This document shows positions 40,490 through 51,061 of a DNA stretch of 64,000 bases, in pieces. The notes under the pieces are model-generated. The model saw only the letters and a program-made list of their open reading frames with translations, was not told the DNA's origin and searched no databases. Numbering within the stretch: position 1 is the stretch's first letter; every line of letters begins with the position of its first letter. The DNA is from Corynebacterium sp. (GTDB lineage Bacteria; Actinomycetota; Actinomycetes; Mycobacteriales; Mycobacteriaceae), in the NCBI RefSeq assembly GCF_030532195.1, contig NZ_JAUNLP010000002.1:1-64000 (forward strand), in the 5' to 3' direction. Both the position numbers and the translations under genes were made by a program.

Positions 40490-41581
40490 TTAGTGCTTTA
40501 CGACGAGGTCCTCAATACGGTGACCCTCTTCAACCGGATCCGGGTTGATTGGAGCCGGAGCGGTGCCATTGCCGAACGGGCTGCCACCGAGTGCTTCGCG
40601 ACCATGCGGCTCCAGCAGACCGGAGAAGTCCGGCCCCTTCGGGACGATACCCAGCGGATTCAGGTCGCGGTGAACCTCGTAGTAGTGACGCTTGATATCG
40701 ACCAGATCGGTAGTGTCACCGAATCCTGGAGTCTGGAAGAGATCGCGCAGGTAGTTGTACAGAACGGGCATCTCGGAAATCTTGTTTCGGTTGCACTTGA
40801 AGTGGCCGTGGTAGACCGCATCAAAGCGAATTAAGGTCGTGTACAGGCGAACATCGGCCTCAGTGATGTGGTCGCCCATGAGGTAGCGGCGGGTCTCCAG
40901 ACGCTCGGACACCTTGTCGAGTGCGCTAAAGAGCCGGTCATAGGCCTTATCGTACGACTCCTGCGAACCTGCGAAACCACAGCGGTAGACGCCGTTATTG
41001 ATCTCGGTGTAGATGAACTGCATGAGGTCATCCATTTCCTCGCGCAGCTCCTCCGGGTAGAGATCCGGGGCACCCTCGCGGTGGAACTCGGTCCACTCGG
41101 TGGAAAAGTCCAGGGTAATCCAGGGGAAGTCATTGGTCACGACCTCGCCGGATTCAATATCGACGATGGCCGGAACAGTAATGCCGCGCTGGTAATCCGG
41201 GAAACGTTTAAAGTAGGCCTCCTGCAGACGCTCGTAGCCGAGCACCTCATCGCGGCCACCCGGGCCCTTGTCGAAGGTCCACGAACGCGCGTCGTGGACC
41301 GGGCCAGGGATACCTACCGAAATGGCATCTTCCAGGCCAAGCAAGCGGCGAACAATAAGGGTGCGATGCGCCCATGGGCACGCACGCGCCGCAATGAGGC
41401 GGTAACGACCAGCTTCAACCGGCCACGTCTTAATCCCCTCGCCTACTTCGCGGGCATCCTTGGTAATTCGGTCGTTGATATAGCGAGTATCGCGATTAAA
41501 GTCCTTGCCCTCCTGGGAGTACACACCACCGGTGGTGTGGGAGGAGTCCTCTACCTGATTAGCTGCATTATTTGTTGTCAT
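40490..41581 (-). CDS. Glutathionyl-hydroquinone reductase-like (ECM4/YqjG family) protein
   Basis: A 363-residue glutathione-transferase-superfamily enzyme. The thioredoxin-like N-domain carries the active-site motif ARACPWAHRTLIVRRLLGLE with the catalytic Cys. The conserved RFPDYQRGITVPAIVD, and DVRLYTTLIRFDAVYHGHFKCN in the helical domain, are typical. The family reduces glutathionyl-hydroquinones, but corynebacteria normally use mycothiol, so the true thiol is probably different. ATG 41581 (with GGTGAT upstream) is chosen; ATG 41593 and an earlier codon are alternatives. Confidence 0.87.
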   Translation of the reverse strand: MTTNNAANQVEDSSHTTGGVYSQEGKDFNRDTRYINDRITKDAREVGEGIKTWPVEAGRYRLIAARACPWAHRTLIVRRLLGLEDAISVGIPGPVHDARSWTFDKGPGGRDEVLGYERLQEAYFKRFPDYQRGITVPAIVDIESGEVVTNDFPWITLDFSTEWTEFHREGAPDLYPEELREEMDDLMQFIYTEINNGVYRCGFAGSQESYDKAYDRLFSALDKVSERLETRRYLMGDHITEADVRLYTTLIRFDAVYHGHFKCNRNKISEMPVLYNYLRDLFQTPGFGDTTDLVDIKRHYYEVHRDLNPLGIVPKGPDFSGLLEPHGREALGGSPFGNGTAPAPINPDPVEEGHRIEDLVVKH

Positions 41582-41658
41582 ATCACCAATCATATGGGTA
41601 GAGAGCCGAGCTGTCAACGGCTGCCAGGGCTGCCAGGGCTGTCATAACTGCCAGGACG

Positions 41659-41718
41659 GCTTGCGCTTCACCAGCGGCCGATTACTGCGCAGCAAGTCAC
41701 TTCTGGTGAAGCGCAAGC
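41659..41718. repeat. Palindromic element, copy B
   Basis: Arms GCTTGCGCTTCACCAG and CTGGTGAAGCGCAAGC are perfectly complementary over 16 bp (17 with the flanking G and C), with a 28-base loop containing TTACTGCGCAGCAA. It is the most symmetrical of the three copies. Confidence 0.88.
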
Positions 41719-41850
41719 CCGCCCTTAGGCAACAGCGGCGCCACCTTCATCACCCGGAGCCCCTACACCAGGACCAGAAATGCAGCAAAGCCCATGCCAC
41801 CCCAAGAAAAACAAGCCGGAGCAGGTGCCCGTCGTAAAGCGAGAAGTGCA

Positions 41851-41885
41851 CGAAAAAGCCCCAGCGAGGAGAACCTCGCCGGGGC
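41851..41885 (-). terminator. Terminator of rpsA
   Basis: GCCCCAGCGAGG and CCTCGCCGGGGC pair with one mismatch around a 4-base loop, followed on the minus strand by TTTTTCG. Confidence 0.85.
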
Positions 41886-41923
41886 AATTTCTCAAAGGGA
41901 ATCTAAATCCTTAACAGTCTAGC

Positions 41924-43387
41924 TTAGTTGCCAGCCAGCTTCTCGCGCAGAGCAGCGAGCTGCTCGTCGGAAGCCAGGGTACCGCCAGCGTTGTCTGCAG
42001 CCGGTGCGGACGGAGCGGACGGTGCAGCTGCGCCGGACTCGGAGGAGTAGTTCGAAGCGGTCTCTGCAGCCTCGGCAGCTGCAGCGCGGTGACGCTCGAT
42101 CTGTGCAGTGTGCAGCTGGTGGTGACGCTCGGCCTCTGCGTAGCGAGCCTCCCACTCTGCACGCTGAGTCTCGAAGCCCTCCATCCACTCGTTGGTCTCC
42201 GGGTCGAAGCCCTCCGGGAAGATGTAGTTGCCCTGCTCGTCGTAGGAGTCGCCCATGCCGTACTTGGTCGGGTCGAACTCTTCGGTGTAGTCCTCGTCAG
42301 CCTGCTTGAGGGACAGGGAGATACGACGACGCTCGAGGTCGATGTCGATGACCTTGACCATAACCTGCTCGTCGACAGAGACAATCTGGTCCGGAACGTC
42401 GATGTGGCGGGAAGCCAGCTCGGAGATGTGAACCAGGCCCTCGATGCCCTCCTCGACGCGGACGAATGCGCCGAACGGAACCAGCTTGGTGACCTTGCCC
42501 GGAACAATCTGGCCGATTGCGTGAGTGCGGGCGAAGACGCGCCACGGGTCTTCCTGGGTAGCCTTCAGGGACAGGGAAACGCGCTCGCGGTTCAGGTCGA
42601 CCTCGAGAACCTCGACGGTGACCTCGTCGCCGACCTGGACAACCTCGGACGGGTGGTCGATGTGCTTCCAAGACAGCTCGGAGACGTGAACCAGGCCGTC
42701 GACACCGCCGAGATCGACGAATGCGCCGAAGTTGACGATGGAGGAAACAACGCCCTTGCGGACCTGGCCCTTCTGCAGCTGGTGCAGGAACTCAGAGCGA
42801 ACCTCGGACTGAGTCTGCTCGAGCCATGCACGGCGGGACAGAACAACGTTGTTGCGGTTCTTGTCGAGCTCGATGATCTTGGCCTCGATCTCCTGGCCGA
42901 TGTACGGCTGGAGGTCGCGGACACGACGCATCTCGACGAGGGATGCCGGCAGGAAGCCGCGCAGGCCGATGTCGAGAATCAGGCCGCCCTTGACGACCTC
43001 GATGACGGTACCGGTAACCGGCTCGTCGTTTTCCTTGAGCTGCTCAATGGTGCCCCAAGCACGCTCGTACTGAGCACGCTTCTTGGACAGGATGAGGCGG
43101 CCTTCCTTGTCTTCCTTGGTCAGGACCAGCGCGTCGATCTCATCGCCAACTTCGACCACTTCATCAGGGTCGACATCGTGCTTGATGGACAGTTCGCGGG
43201 AAGGGATGACACCTTCAGTCTTGTAGCCGATGTCGAGAAGAACCTCGTCGCGGTCAACCTTCACGACAGTACCTTCAACGATGTCACCATCGTTGAAGTA
43301 CTTCATCGTCGAGTCGACAGCGGCCAGGAAATCCTCAGCGGTGCCAATGTCGTTGATGGCAACCTGAGGGACGTTAGAGGTGGACAT
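41924..43387 (-). CDS. rpsA: 30S ribosomal protein S1
   Basis: A 487-residue protein with four S1 (OB-fold) RNA-binding domains, at roughly 33-105, 120-190, 205-277 and 290-365. The recurrent GFLP/GAFVDLGG/GAFVRVEEGIEGLVHISELA motifs show this. Four domains, rather than the six of E. coli S1, is normal for actinobacteria. The C-terminal 110 residues are acidic, then Ala/Ser/Pro-rich. It lies downstream of polA with its own 277-base leader region. Confidence 0.97.
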   Translation of the reverse strand: MSTSNVPQVAINDIGTAEDFLAAVDSTMKYFNDGDIVEGTVVKVDRDEVLLDIGYKTEGVIPSRELSIKHDVDPDEVVEVGDEIDALVLTKEDKEGRLILSKKRAQYERAWGTIEQLKENDEPVTGTVIEVVKGGLILDIGLRGFLPASLVEMRRVRDLQPYIGQEIEAKIIELDKNRNNVVLSRRAWLEQTQSEVRSEFLHQLQKGQVRKGVVSSIVNFGAFVDLGGVDGLVHVSELSWKHIDHPSEVVQVGDEVTVEVLEVDLNRERVSLSLKATQEDPWRVFARTHAIGQIVPGKVTKLVPFGAFVRVEEGIEGLVHISELASRHIDVPDQIVSVDEQVMVKVIDIDLERRRISLSLKQADEDYTEEFDPTKYGMGDSYDEQGNYIFPEGFDPETNEWMEGFETQRAEWEARYAEAERHHQLHTAQIERHRAAAAEAAETASNYSSESGAAAPSAPSAPAADNAGGTLASDEQLAALREKLAGN

Positions 43388-43664
43388 ATAAGATGTGCTC
43401 CGAAGCGGATAGAAATCGAAAAACGGACAATTTCGGCCTTGCTCCCCAGGAAAACCCAGAAGTCAATCAGGCTAAATCCGCTTTTTGGCGTTGGACGCCG
43501 TTGGCTATCAGTTAACCCGATGACCTCTAAGCTCGAGGCTGCAAAGTCGGCATGCTAGTGCATACCCAGCGAACAATACCGGTTTGAACAGCGACATTCA
43601 AGTTCGCAGTCCACCCAAATGCACTCGCCCGAGCTAACTTCCGAGCTAGCACGGCATCTATTAA

Positions 43665-46310
<2,646 letters not shown>

Positions 46311-46453
46311 GACACCCCAGTCTAGGAAATATTCGCGACGCCAGAGCGGCCGGGGCACATAGAGCAAGATACTGATATTATTATCGGCTCTTTAGCGTAA
46401 CCAGTTATCAATCCGCAACTGCCGTTTACCAAAGTCAATTTCTGGATGCGTGA

Positions 46454-46469
46454 CAGATTTGCAAATCTG
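46454..46469. promoter_or_regulatory. 16-bp perfect palindrome, possible operator
   Basis: CAGATTTGCAAATCTG reads identically on both strands. It lies about 145 bases before polA and 210 before the TetR gene. Palindromes of this size are typical TetR-family operators, so autoregulation is a reasonable guess. Confidence 0.4.
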
Positions 46470-46668
46470 AAAAACGATACAGCAACTACTTATTATTTTC
46501 CTGACACTTCTTACAAAATCTCATACTTTGTTGAACAACCTAACACCGTTCGCTTTACACTTGCTAAGGGTGTGAACCACCCCCCTCTTGTGGGTAACTA
46601 AGAGTAAAAACGTCCACGTCCAAGGCTTGAACGCCGATTTAGTTTCAATAGTTTTGCATCAATAGATT

Positions 46669-46674
46669 TAGAAT
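46669..46674 (+). promoter_or_regulatory. -10 element giving a possibly leaderless TetR mRNA
   Basis: TAGAAT ends 7 bases before the ATG at 46682, and no Shine-Dalgarno sequence precedes that ATG (TTCTGC). Leaderless mRNAs are common in actinobacteria. No clear -35 was found. Confidence 0.4.
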
Positions 46675-46681
46675 CTTCTGC

Positions 46682-47272
46682 ATGAGCGAGTTCGAATCCA
46701 CTGATTTCCCCCGCAGCGCCCAAACCACACGGGAGCGCATCATCTCGGCTGCGGCGGCACATTTTGCGCGCAAACCACTGCGCAACGTGCCACTGAAGGA
46801 AATCGCCAACGACGCCGGCGTTAGCGCTCCACTGATCATCAAGTACTTCGGCTCCAAGGAAGGCTTGATGTCCGAACTGATTGATTTTAGTCAGTTCGTA
46901 GGTGCCATCAATAAGACGGAATTCAGCAAGCTCGGCTACCAGATGGCCGACTCGGTTCTGACCGGCTACGGGCTCAATGGTCAGTCGATGATTCCGCTGA
47001 TTATCTCCTCGCTTGATTCGCAGGAGACCGCCGAGATCATTGCCAAGCGCTTTGACGAGGCCATCGCTAACGACCTAATCCGTCGTATCCACGAAGAAAG
47101 CCCGGATGAAATTTCGCGCGAAACCGCCGTCTACCGCAGTCAGATGGCTGTGGCTCTCTGCGCGGGCTACCTAGTTCTCTCTCACTCCCGAATGATTGAC
47201 GAGAGCAACGCCCCACAGATTTCCGTGGAAACCCTCGGCAAGACCCTCCAGCAGATTATCGAGCACGGATAA
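46682..47272 (+). CDS. TetR-family transcriptional regulator
   Basis: A 196-residue repressor-type protein. The helix-turn-helix is RERIISAAAAHFARKPLRNVPLKEIANDAGVSAPLIIKYFGSKEGLM (residues 18-62). The C-terminal ligand domain (about 70-196) is divergent, and its ligand is unknown. It is followed by a strong terminator, so it is monocistronic. Candidate targets are its own promoter (16-bp palindrome upstream), polA, or the downstream DUF368 gene. Confidence 0.9.
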   Translation: MSEFESTDFPRSAQTTRERIISAAAAHFARKPLRNVPLKEIANDAGVSAPLIIKYFGSKEGLMSELIDFSQFVGAINKTEFSKLGYQMADSVLTGYGLNGQSMIPLIISSLDSQETAEIIAKRFDEAIANDLIRRIHEESPDEISRETAVYRSQMAVALCAGYLVLSHSRMIDESNAPQISVETLGKTLQQIIEHG

Positions 47273-47356
47273 CCAATAAAACTTTCAGCTCGCAGTCTGT
47301 CCACTGGTATGAGACTGCAATTAAGCACGTAGATTTTACGGACTTAGGCTCGCACT

Positions 47357-47395
47357 GAGCAGCACCCCGGACCGGGGTGCTGCTCTTTTATTTTG
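47357..47395 (+). terminator. Terminator of the TetR gene
   Basis: A 13-bp perfect stem (GAGCAGCACCCCG and its complement, 3-base loop) is followed by TTTTATTTT. Confidence 0.92.
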
Positions 47396-47504
47396 GGCTT
47401 TTTCATCGCATTCGGGGCGAGGCGCTGGGGCCGTCGTAAAGCGAGAACGAACTCACACGCGAAATTATGCTTCTTCTCATGTGCTCGGCCTACAATTGCG
47501 TGCG

Positions 47505-48470
47505 ATGTCTAATGAAAATTTGAGCGCTCCCGGCACTGAGTCAACCGCGAGCCCTTACTCTGAAATTCCGAAGCCGACACCCCTTGGCACTGTTGCCAAC
47601 GTAGTGCGCGGTGGACTCATTGGCCTTGCCGAGACCATCCCCGGCGTCTCCGGCGGTACGCTTGCGCTAATCACGGGCATCTACGGGCGCCTGATTGAAT
47701 CAGCAAAGCGCATTACCGATTTGCCACGGGCGATTTCCAAGGGCAATTTCAACCAGGCGTTGCGCAAGATTGACTGGTGGCTGCTGATTCCGGTGGCGAT
47801 TGGCATGCTGGCCGCCGTCTTTTCAATGGCCGGCGTGATGGAGAACTTCGTCACCAACCAGCCGGTCGCCTCGCGTGCTCTCTTCATGGGCATGATCGCC
47901 GCGTCGATTACCATTCCGCTGCAGGAGCTACCTAAGGGCGCTCTGCGTCAGCCGGGCATGCGCGGCAAGGCCATCGCGGTGTTCGCCATCTTCGCCATCG
48001 CACTGTTTGCCCTTACTTCCCTGCCGCAGGCCGCGCCGACACAACCGCCCCTGTGGCTGGTACTCATCGCCGCCTCGATTGCCGTGTGCGCGCTGGTTCT
48101 GCCGGGCGTTTCCGGCTCCTTCTTCCTGCTGGTGATTGGCCTTTACGCACCGACCATGGCTGCCGTACACGACCGCAACCTGGCTTATATTGGTACCTTC
48201 GCTGTCGGCGCACTGATTGGTATCGTGCTGTTCATTCGCTTCCTGGAGTGGCTGCTAAGCAACCATCAGACGCTGACCCTGTTCGCCATGTCCGGTCTCA
48301 TGCTCGGTTCTCTGCGCGCACTGTGGCCATGGCAGTCCGACAACAACGAGCTCCAGGGCATCGGCTCCGATTGGGGGCTGGCGCTGGGACTCTTCATCCT
48401 CGGCGCGGCAATTGTCAGCATTGTTGCCTGGGCACAGCGCCGTTTTTCTAATTCGGGGTCGATGGACTAG
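47505..48470 (+). CDS. DUF368 family polyprenyl-phosphate transporter-like protein
   Basis: A 321-residue integral membrane protein with eight or nine hydrophobic segments. The family signature GGLIGLAETIPGVSGGTLALITGIYGRLI is near residues 33-62, and a second inverted copy, VLPGVSGSFFLLVIGLYAP, is near 200-220. DUF368 proteins (PopT) recycle undecaprenyl phosphate across the membrane in other bacteria, so a role in recycling the decaprenyl carrier for wall synthesis is inferred. ATG 47505 is used because upstream codons read through an intergenic repeat. Confidence 0.88.
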   Translation: MSNENLSAPGTESTASPYSEIPKPTPLGTVANVVRGGLIGLAETIPGVSGGTLALITGIYGRLIESAKRITDLPRAISKGNFNQALRKIDWWLLIPVAIGMLAAVFSMAGVMENFVTNQPVASRALFMGMIAASITIPLQELPKGALRQPGMRGKAIAVFAIFAIALFALTSLPQAAPTQPPLWLVLIAASIAVCALVLPGVSGSFFLLVIGLYAPTMAAVHDRNLAYIGTFAVGALIGIVLFIRFLEWLLSNHQTLTLFAMSGLMLGSLRALWPWQSDNNELQGIGSDWGLALGLFILGAAIVSIVAWAQRRFSNSGSMD

Positions 48471-48521
48471 ACTAGTCAAAGTCGCTTCGATAGAGCGTTT
48501 ACGCTTATCGACGGCTTTTGC

Positions 48522-48595
48522 GCCCCTGTAGCCCAATTGGCAGAGGCAACGGATTCAAAACCCGTCCAGTGTGAGTTCGAGTCTCACCGGGGGCA
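48522..48595 (+). tRNA. tRNA with CAA (Leu) anticodon, short variable loop
   Basis: A 74-base cloverleaf with a 7-bp acceptor stem (GCCCCTG/CGGGGGC), a 3-bp D stem, anticodon loop TTCAAAA giving anticodon CAA, a 5-base variable loop (CCAGT) and T arm GTGAG-TTCGAGT-CTCAC. The discriminator base is A and CCA is not encoded. The anticodon specifies leucine (UUG), but leucine tRNAs normally have a long variable arm, absent here. The anticodon stem has an A-C mismatch at its last pair. A terminator follows immediately. Confidence 0.85.
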
Positions 48596-48602
48596 CGATT
48601 TT

Positions 48603-48647
48603 AAAACCCGCTTTCATCAGGTGTTTTTCCTGGTGGGGGCGGGTTTT
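48603..48647 (+). terminator. Terminator of the tRNA gene
   Basis: AAAACCCGC pairs with GCGGGTTTT, and an inner CAGG/CCTG pairing extends the hairpin. The stem ends in a T run. Confidence 0.85.
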
Positions 48648-48828
48648 TGATTTAACTGAGAATGCGGCACTGCTGCGTCGGCTTACCACGCAGTGGCGCG
48701 GTTACCTCGGACTTTCCTTCCCAGTCGCTGATACCCGACCGGTTGATAAACGGCACAATTTGGCGCGCCGAGGTTGTACTGCTGGCATTCGGTCTATTGC
48801 CAGGCCACACTTCGACGCATCCAAGACG

Positions 48829-48888
48829 GCTTCCACTTCACCAGTAGCCGTTTAGCGTGCAGCAAATACATTCTGGTGAAGCGCAAGC
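48829..48888. repeat. Palindromic element, copy C
   Basis: Arms GCTTCCACTTCACCAG and CTGGTGAAGCGCAAGC pair with two mismatches across 28 bases containing GCAGCAA. Flanks AGACG and CGTCCT extend the symmetry. Confidence 0.85.
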
Positions 48889-48957
48889 CGTCCTTTTGCA
48901 GTATGCCTCCGATTGAGCCACGGCCAATTGGCGTGATCGGGAAGCGAAGCCCGCTGC

Positions 48958-49617
48958 CTACAGGTTATCCACCGCGTACTGAGCCTCTTCCGGAGTAAAC
49001 TGCTCACCATACTCCGAGGTCAGCTGTTCGTAGATGGCATCCGGCGACATGGCCATACTGTCCTGGTAACTGCGCGCCTTCTCCAACGCGTTGTTGTTCC
49101 AGTCTGCTTCCAGATTGTCCATCGCATATTGTGCAGCCTCAGCCGAGAACTTCTCGCCATACTCGGAGGTCAGCTGGTCATAAATACCCTGCTTCGACAT
49201 ATGCATCATCTCCGAGTATGTCTTGGCCTTGCGCAGGGCGCTCTTGTACTCAGCGGGCACCTCCTCATTCTGCTCTGCGTCCGACCCGCCAGTGAAGTCC
49301 GCGTTTTCCAGCGACTCTGAGCCGAGTGCAGATCCAGCCTCTGCGGAAATGCTGTTCGCCGAGGTCATCGCTGAGTTAGAGCCGGAGTCGGAGTCAGTGC
49401 CACCGAGGCTAGAAGCTACAGCAACGACGACAATCACAGCGGCAGCAATACCGCCCCACTTGAAGCAACCGCCCTTTTTCTTTTCCTGCGGCGCTGGCGG
49501 AAATTGCGCTGCTGGATCAGCTGACGGGTGCTGGTAGAACTGCGCGTCCTGCGGTGTCTGCATACCCTGCGGGTTCTGCGGACCGTATGGGTTCTGGGAG
49601 AAATTGGTGTCGGACAT
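48958..49617 (-). CDS. Membrane protein with two Ltp (host cell surface-exposed lipoprotein) repeats
   Basis: A 219-residue protein. Residues 1-50 are Pro/Gln/Asn-rich and cytoplasmic. One membrane helix follows (GGIAAAVIVVVAVASSL, about 53-70), then an acidic linker. Two tandem Ltp repeats cover about 125-170 and 175-219 (KAKTYSEMMHMSKQGIYDQLTSEYGEKF and KARSYQDSMAMSPDAIYEQLTSEYGEQF). Ltp of phage TP-J34 blocks DNA entry of other phages, but most bacterial homologues have unknown roles. There is no lipobox. Its ribosome site CTCAGGAGGCC can be masked by a complementary upstream sequence. Confidence 0.82.
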   Translation of the reverse strand: MSDTNFSQNPYGPQNPQGMQTPQDAQFYQHPSADPAAQFPPAPQEKKKGGCFKWGGIAAAVIVVVAVASSLGGTDSDSGSNSAMTSANSISAEAGSALGSESLENADFTGGSDAEQNEEVPAEYKSALRKAKTYSEMMHMSKQGIYDQLTSEYGEKFSAEAAQYAMDNLEADWNNNALEKARSYQDSMAMSPDAIYEQLTSEYGEQFTPEEAQYAVDNL

Positions 49618-49623
49618 AGGAAA

Positions 49624-49693
49624 GGCCTCCTGAGTAGAAGTAGCAATGGACAGTCAGATTTTCTGCCGTCATTTGGGACTATCTCAGGAGGCC
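49624..49693 (-). promoter_or_regulatory. Leader hairpin that can mask the Ltp ribosome-binding site
   Basis: On the minus strand GGCCTCCTGAG (49683-49693) is followed 48 bases later by its exact complement CTCAGGAGGCC (49624-49634), which contains the Shine-Dalgarno sequence AGGAGG 6-7 bases before the ATG. An 11-bp stem would hide the ribosome site. Confidence 0.6.
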
Positions 49694-49747
49694 CGGATTG
49701 GTAATCCTTAAGTACGAACGGAGATTCGAAAAAGGACGCTTACTTCC

Positions 49748-51019
49748 CTACTTCTCCACCTGCGCCAGTGCCTGCTCAATGTCAGCAATAAGGTCATCAA
49801 CGTTTTCCAGGCCGATGGACAGGCGCACCAGGCCAGGAGTAATACCGACAGCTGGGAGCTGCTCATCTGGAACCTGGCGGTGAGTAGTCGATGCTGGGTG
49901 CAGCACACAGGAGCGCGCATCGGCCACGTGAACCTGACGGGTGACAATCTTCAGCGCATCCATAAAGGTCGTACCAGCTTCGCGGCCACCCTTAAGATCA
50001 ATCGTGACCACACCAGAACCACCCTTGAGGTACTTCTGAGCAATCTCGTAGTACGGGGAAGACTTCAGGCCGGGGTAACGGACGTCGTTAAGCACATCGG
50101 TGCGCGACTCCAGATATTCGGCGACCTTCTGTGCATTCTCACAGTGGCGCTGCATGCGGACGTCCAGACTTTCGAGGGACTGATTTAGCATGAATGCCGA
50201 GTGCGCGGCTGGGTATGCGCCAAAGTCGCGCTGAAGCTGCATGCGCGCCTTGATGACGAATGGCGCGGCGGCGTAGTCCTTGGTGTAGATGACACCGTGG
50301 TAGGACTCGTCAGGCTCGGTAAAGTCTGGAAACTTGCCATTAGTGAAGTCGAATTTGCCGGAGTCAACGATAACGCCACCGACCTGGATAGCATGACCGT
50401 CCATGTACTTCGACGTGGAGTGGACGACAATGTCGGCGCCGTGCTCGATCGGCTTGCACAGAATCGGAGTGGCGAAAGTGCTGTCGACAATGAAGGGCAC
50501 GCCCTGACCGTGCGCGATACGCGCGAACTTTTCAATGTCGAGAACGCTCATCGACGGGTTTGCGATGATTTCGCCAAACAGCGCCTTAGTATTCGGCTTG
50601 AATGCTGCTGCGATTTCCTCTTCCGAAGCATCCTGATTGACAAAGATGGCCTCAATGCCGAAGCGCTTGAGCGTGGTGGCGAAAAGGTTGGAGGTACCTC
50701 CGTAAATCTCGGAGGAGGTCACAATGGAGTCGCCGGCCGAACAGATATTCATGATGGCCAGTGCAGTTGCGGCCATACCCGACGTTGTCGCCATCGCTGC
50801 CGCGCCACCTTCGAGATCAGCAATCTTTTCCTCGACCGCCATCACTGTCGGGTTGGCGAAGCGGGAGTAAATCAGCGCGTGAGTTGGCTCATCAAAGACG
50901 GCTGCGATGTCATCCGAGGAGTCGAAGGTGTAGGTCGTCGACTGGATGATTGGGACCTGGCGTGGGTCTTTATTGCCCGGGACATAGCCGGAGTGGATGA
51001 GCTTGGTCTGGTCTTGCAT
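49748..51019 (-). CDS. metY: O-acetylhomoserine sulfhydrylase
   Basis: A 423-residue PLP enzyme of the Cys/Met gamma family that makes homocysteine from O-acetylhomoserine and sulfide. Seen motifs are IIQSTTYTFDS, YSRFANPTVMAVEEKIADLEGG, EIYGGTSNLF and the PLP Lys in HSTSKYMDGHA near 210. A cystathionine gamma-synthase role is less likely given the MetY-like length and N-terminus. The ATG at 51019 (MQDQTKLIH) is used, although a GTG at 51034 is possible and neither has a good ribosome site. Confidence 0.9.
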   Translation of the reverse strand: MQDQTKLIHSGYVPGNKDPRQVPIIQSTTYTFDSSDDIAAVFDEPTHALIYSRFANPTVMAVEEKIADLEGGAAAMATTSGMAATALAIMNICSAGDSIVTSSEIYGGTSNLFATTLKRFGIEAIFVNQDASEEEIAAAFKPNTKALFGEIIANPSMSVLDIEKFARIAHGQGVPFIVDSTFATPILCKPIEHGADIVVHSTSKYMDGHAIQVGGVIVDSGKFDFTNGKFPDFTEPDESYHGVIYTKDYAAAPFVIKARMQLQRDFGAYPAAHSAFMLNQSLESLDVRMQRHCENAQKVAEYLESRTDVLNDVRYPGLKSSPYYEIAQKYLKGGSGVVTIDLKGGREAGTTFMDALKIVTRQVHVADARSCVLHPASTTHRQVPDEQLPAVGITPGLVRLSIGLENVDDLIADIEQALAQVEK

Positions 51020-51055
51020 GGGGAAAGAATGCACCTTTCAATCGATTGAATATCG

Positions 51056-51061
51056 ATTATA
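51056..51061 (-). promoter_or_regulatory. Consensus -10 of the metY promoter
   Basis: Minus-strand TATAAT lies about 37 bases before the metY ATG. It is flanked by two ATCGAT boxes (ATCGATTGAATATCGAT), which may be a regulator site. The corynebacterial McbR motif was not seen. Confidence 0.45.

Larger units (their letters stand above)
41582..41923. other. Intergenic region between the reductase gene and rpsA
   Basis: Contains copy B of the palindromic element, one CGTCGTAAAGC 11-mer (41830-41840) and the rpsA terminator. No gene is seen. Confidence 0.6.
46311..46681. other. Divergent promoter region polA / tetR
   Basis: AT-rich and without a gene. It contains a perfect 16-bp palindrome (46454-46469) and a TAGAAT close to the regulator start. 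Confidence 0.6.
48596..48957. other. Region between the tRNA and the Ltp gene
   Basis: Contains the tRNA terminator and copy C of the palindromic element. Short open frames here look non-coding. Confidence 0.6.

Noticed and set aside
48963..48971. TTATCCACC resembling a DnaA box
   Set aside because: Lies in the Ltp coding region and misses the final base of the consensus, with no second site nearby.
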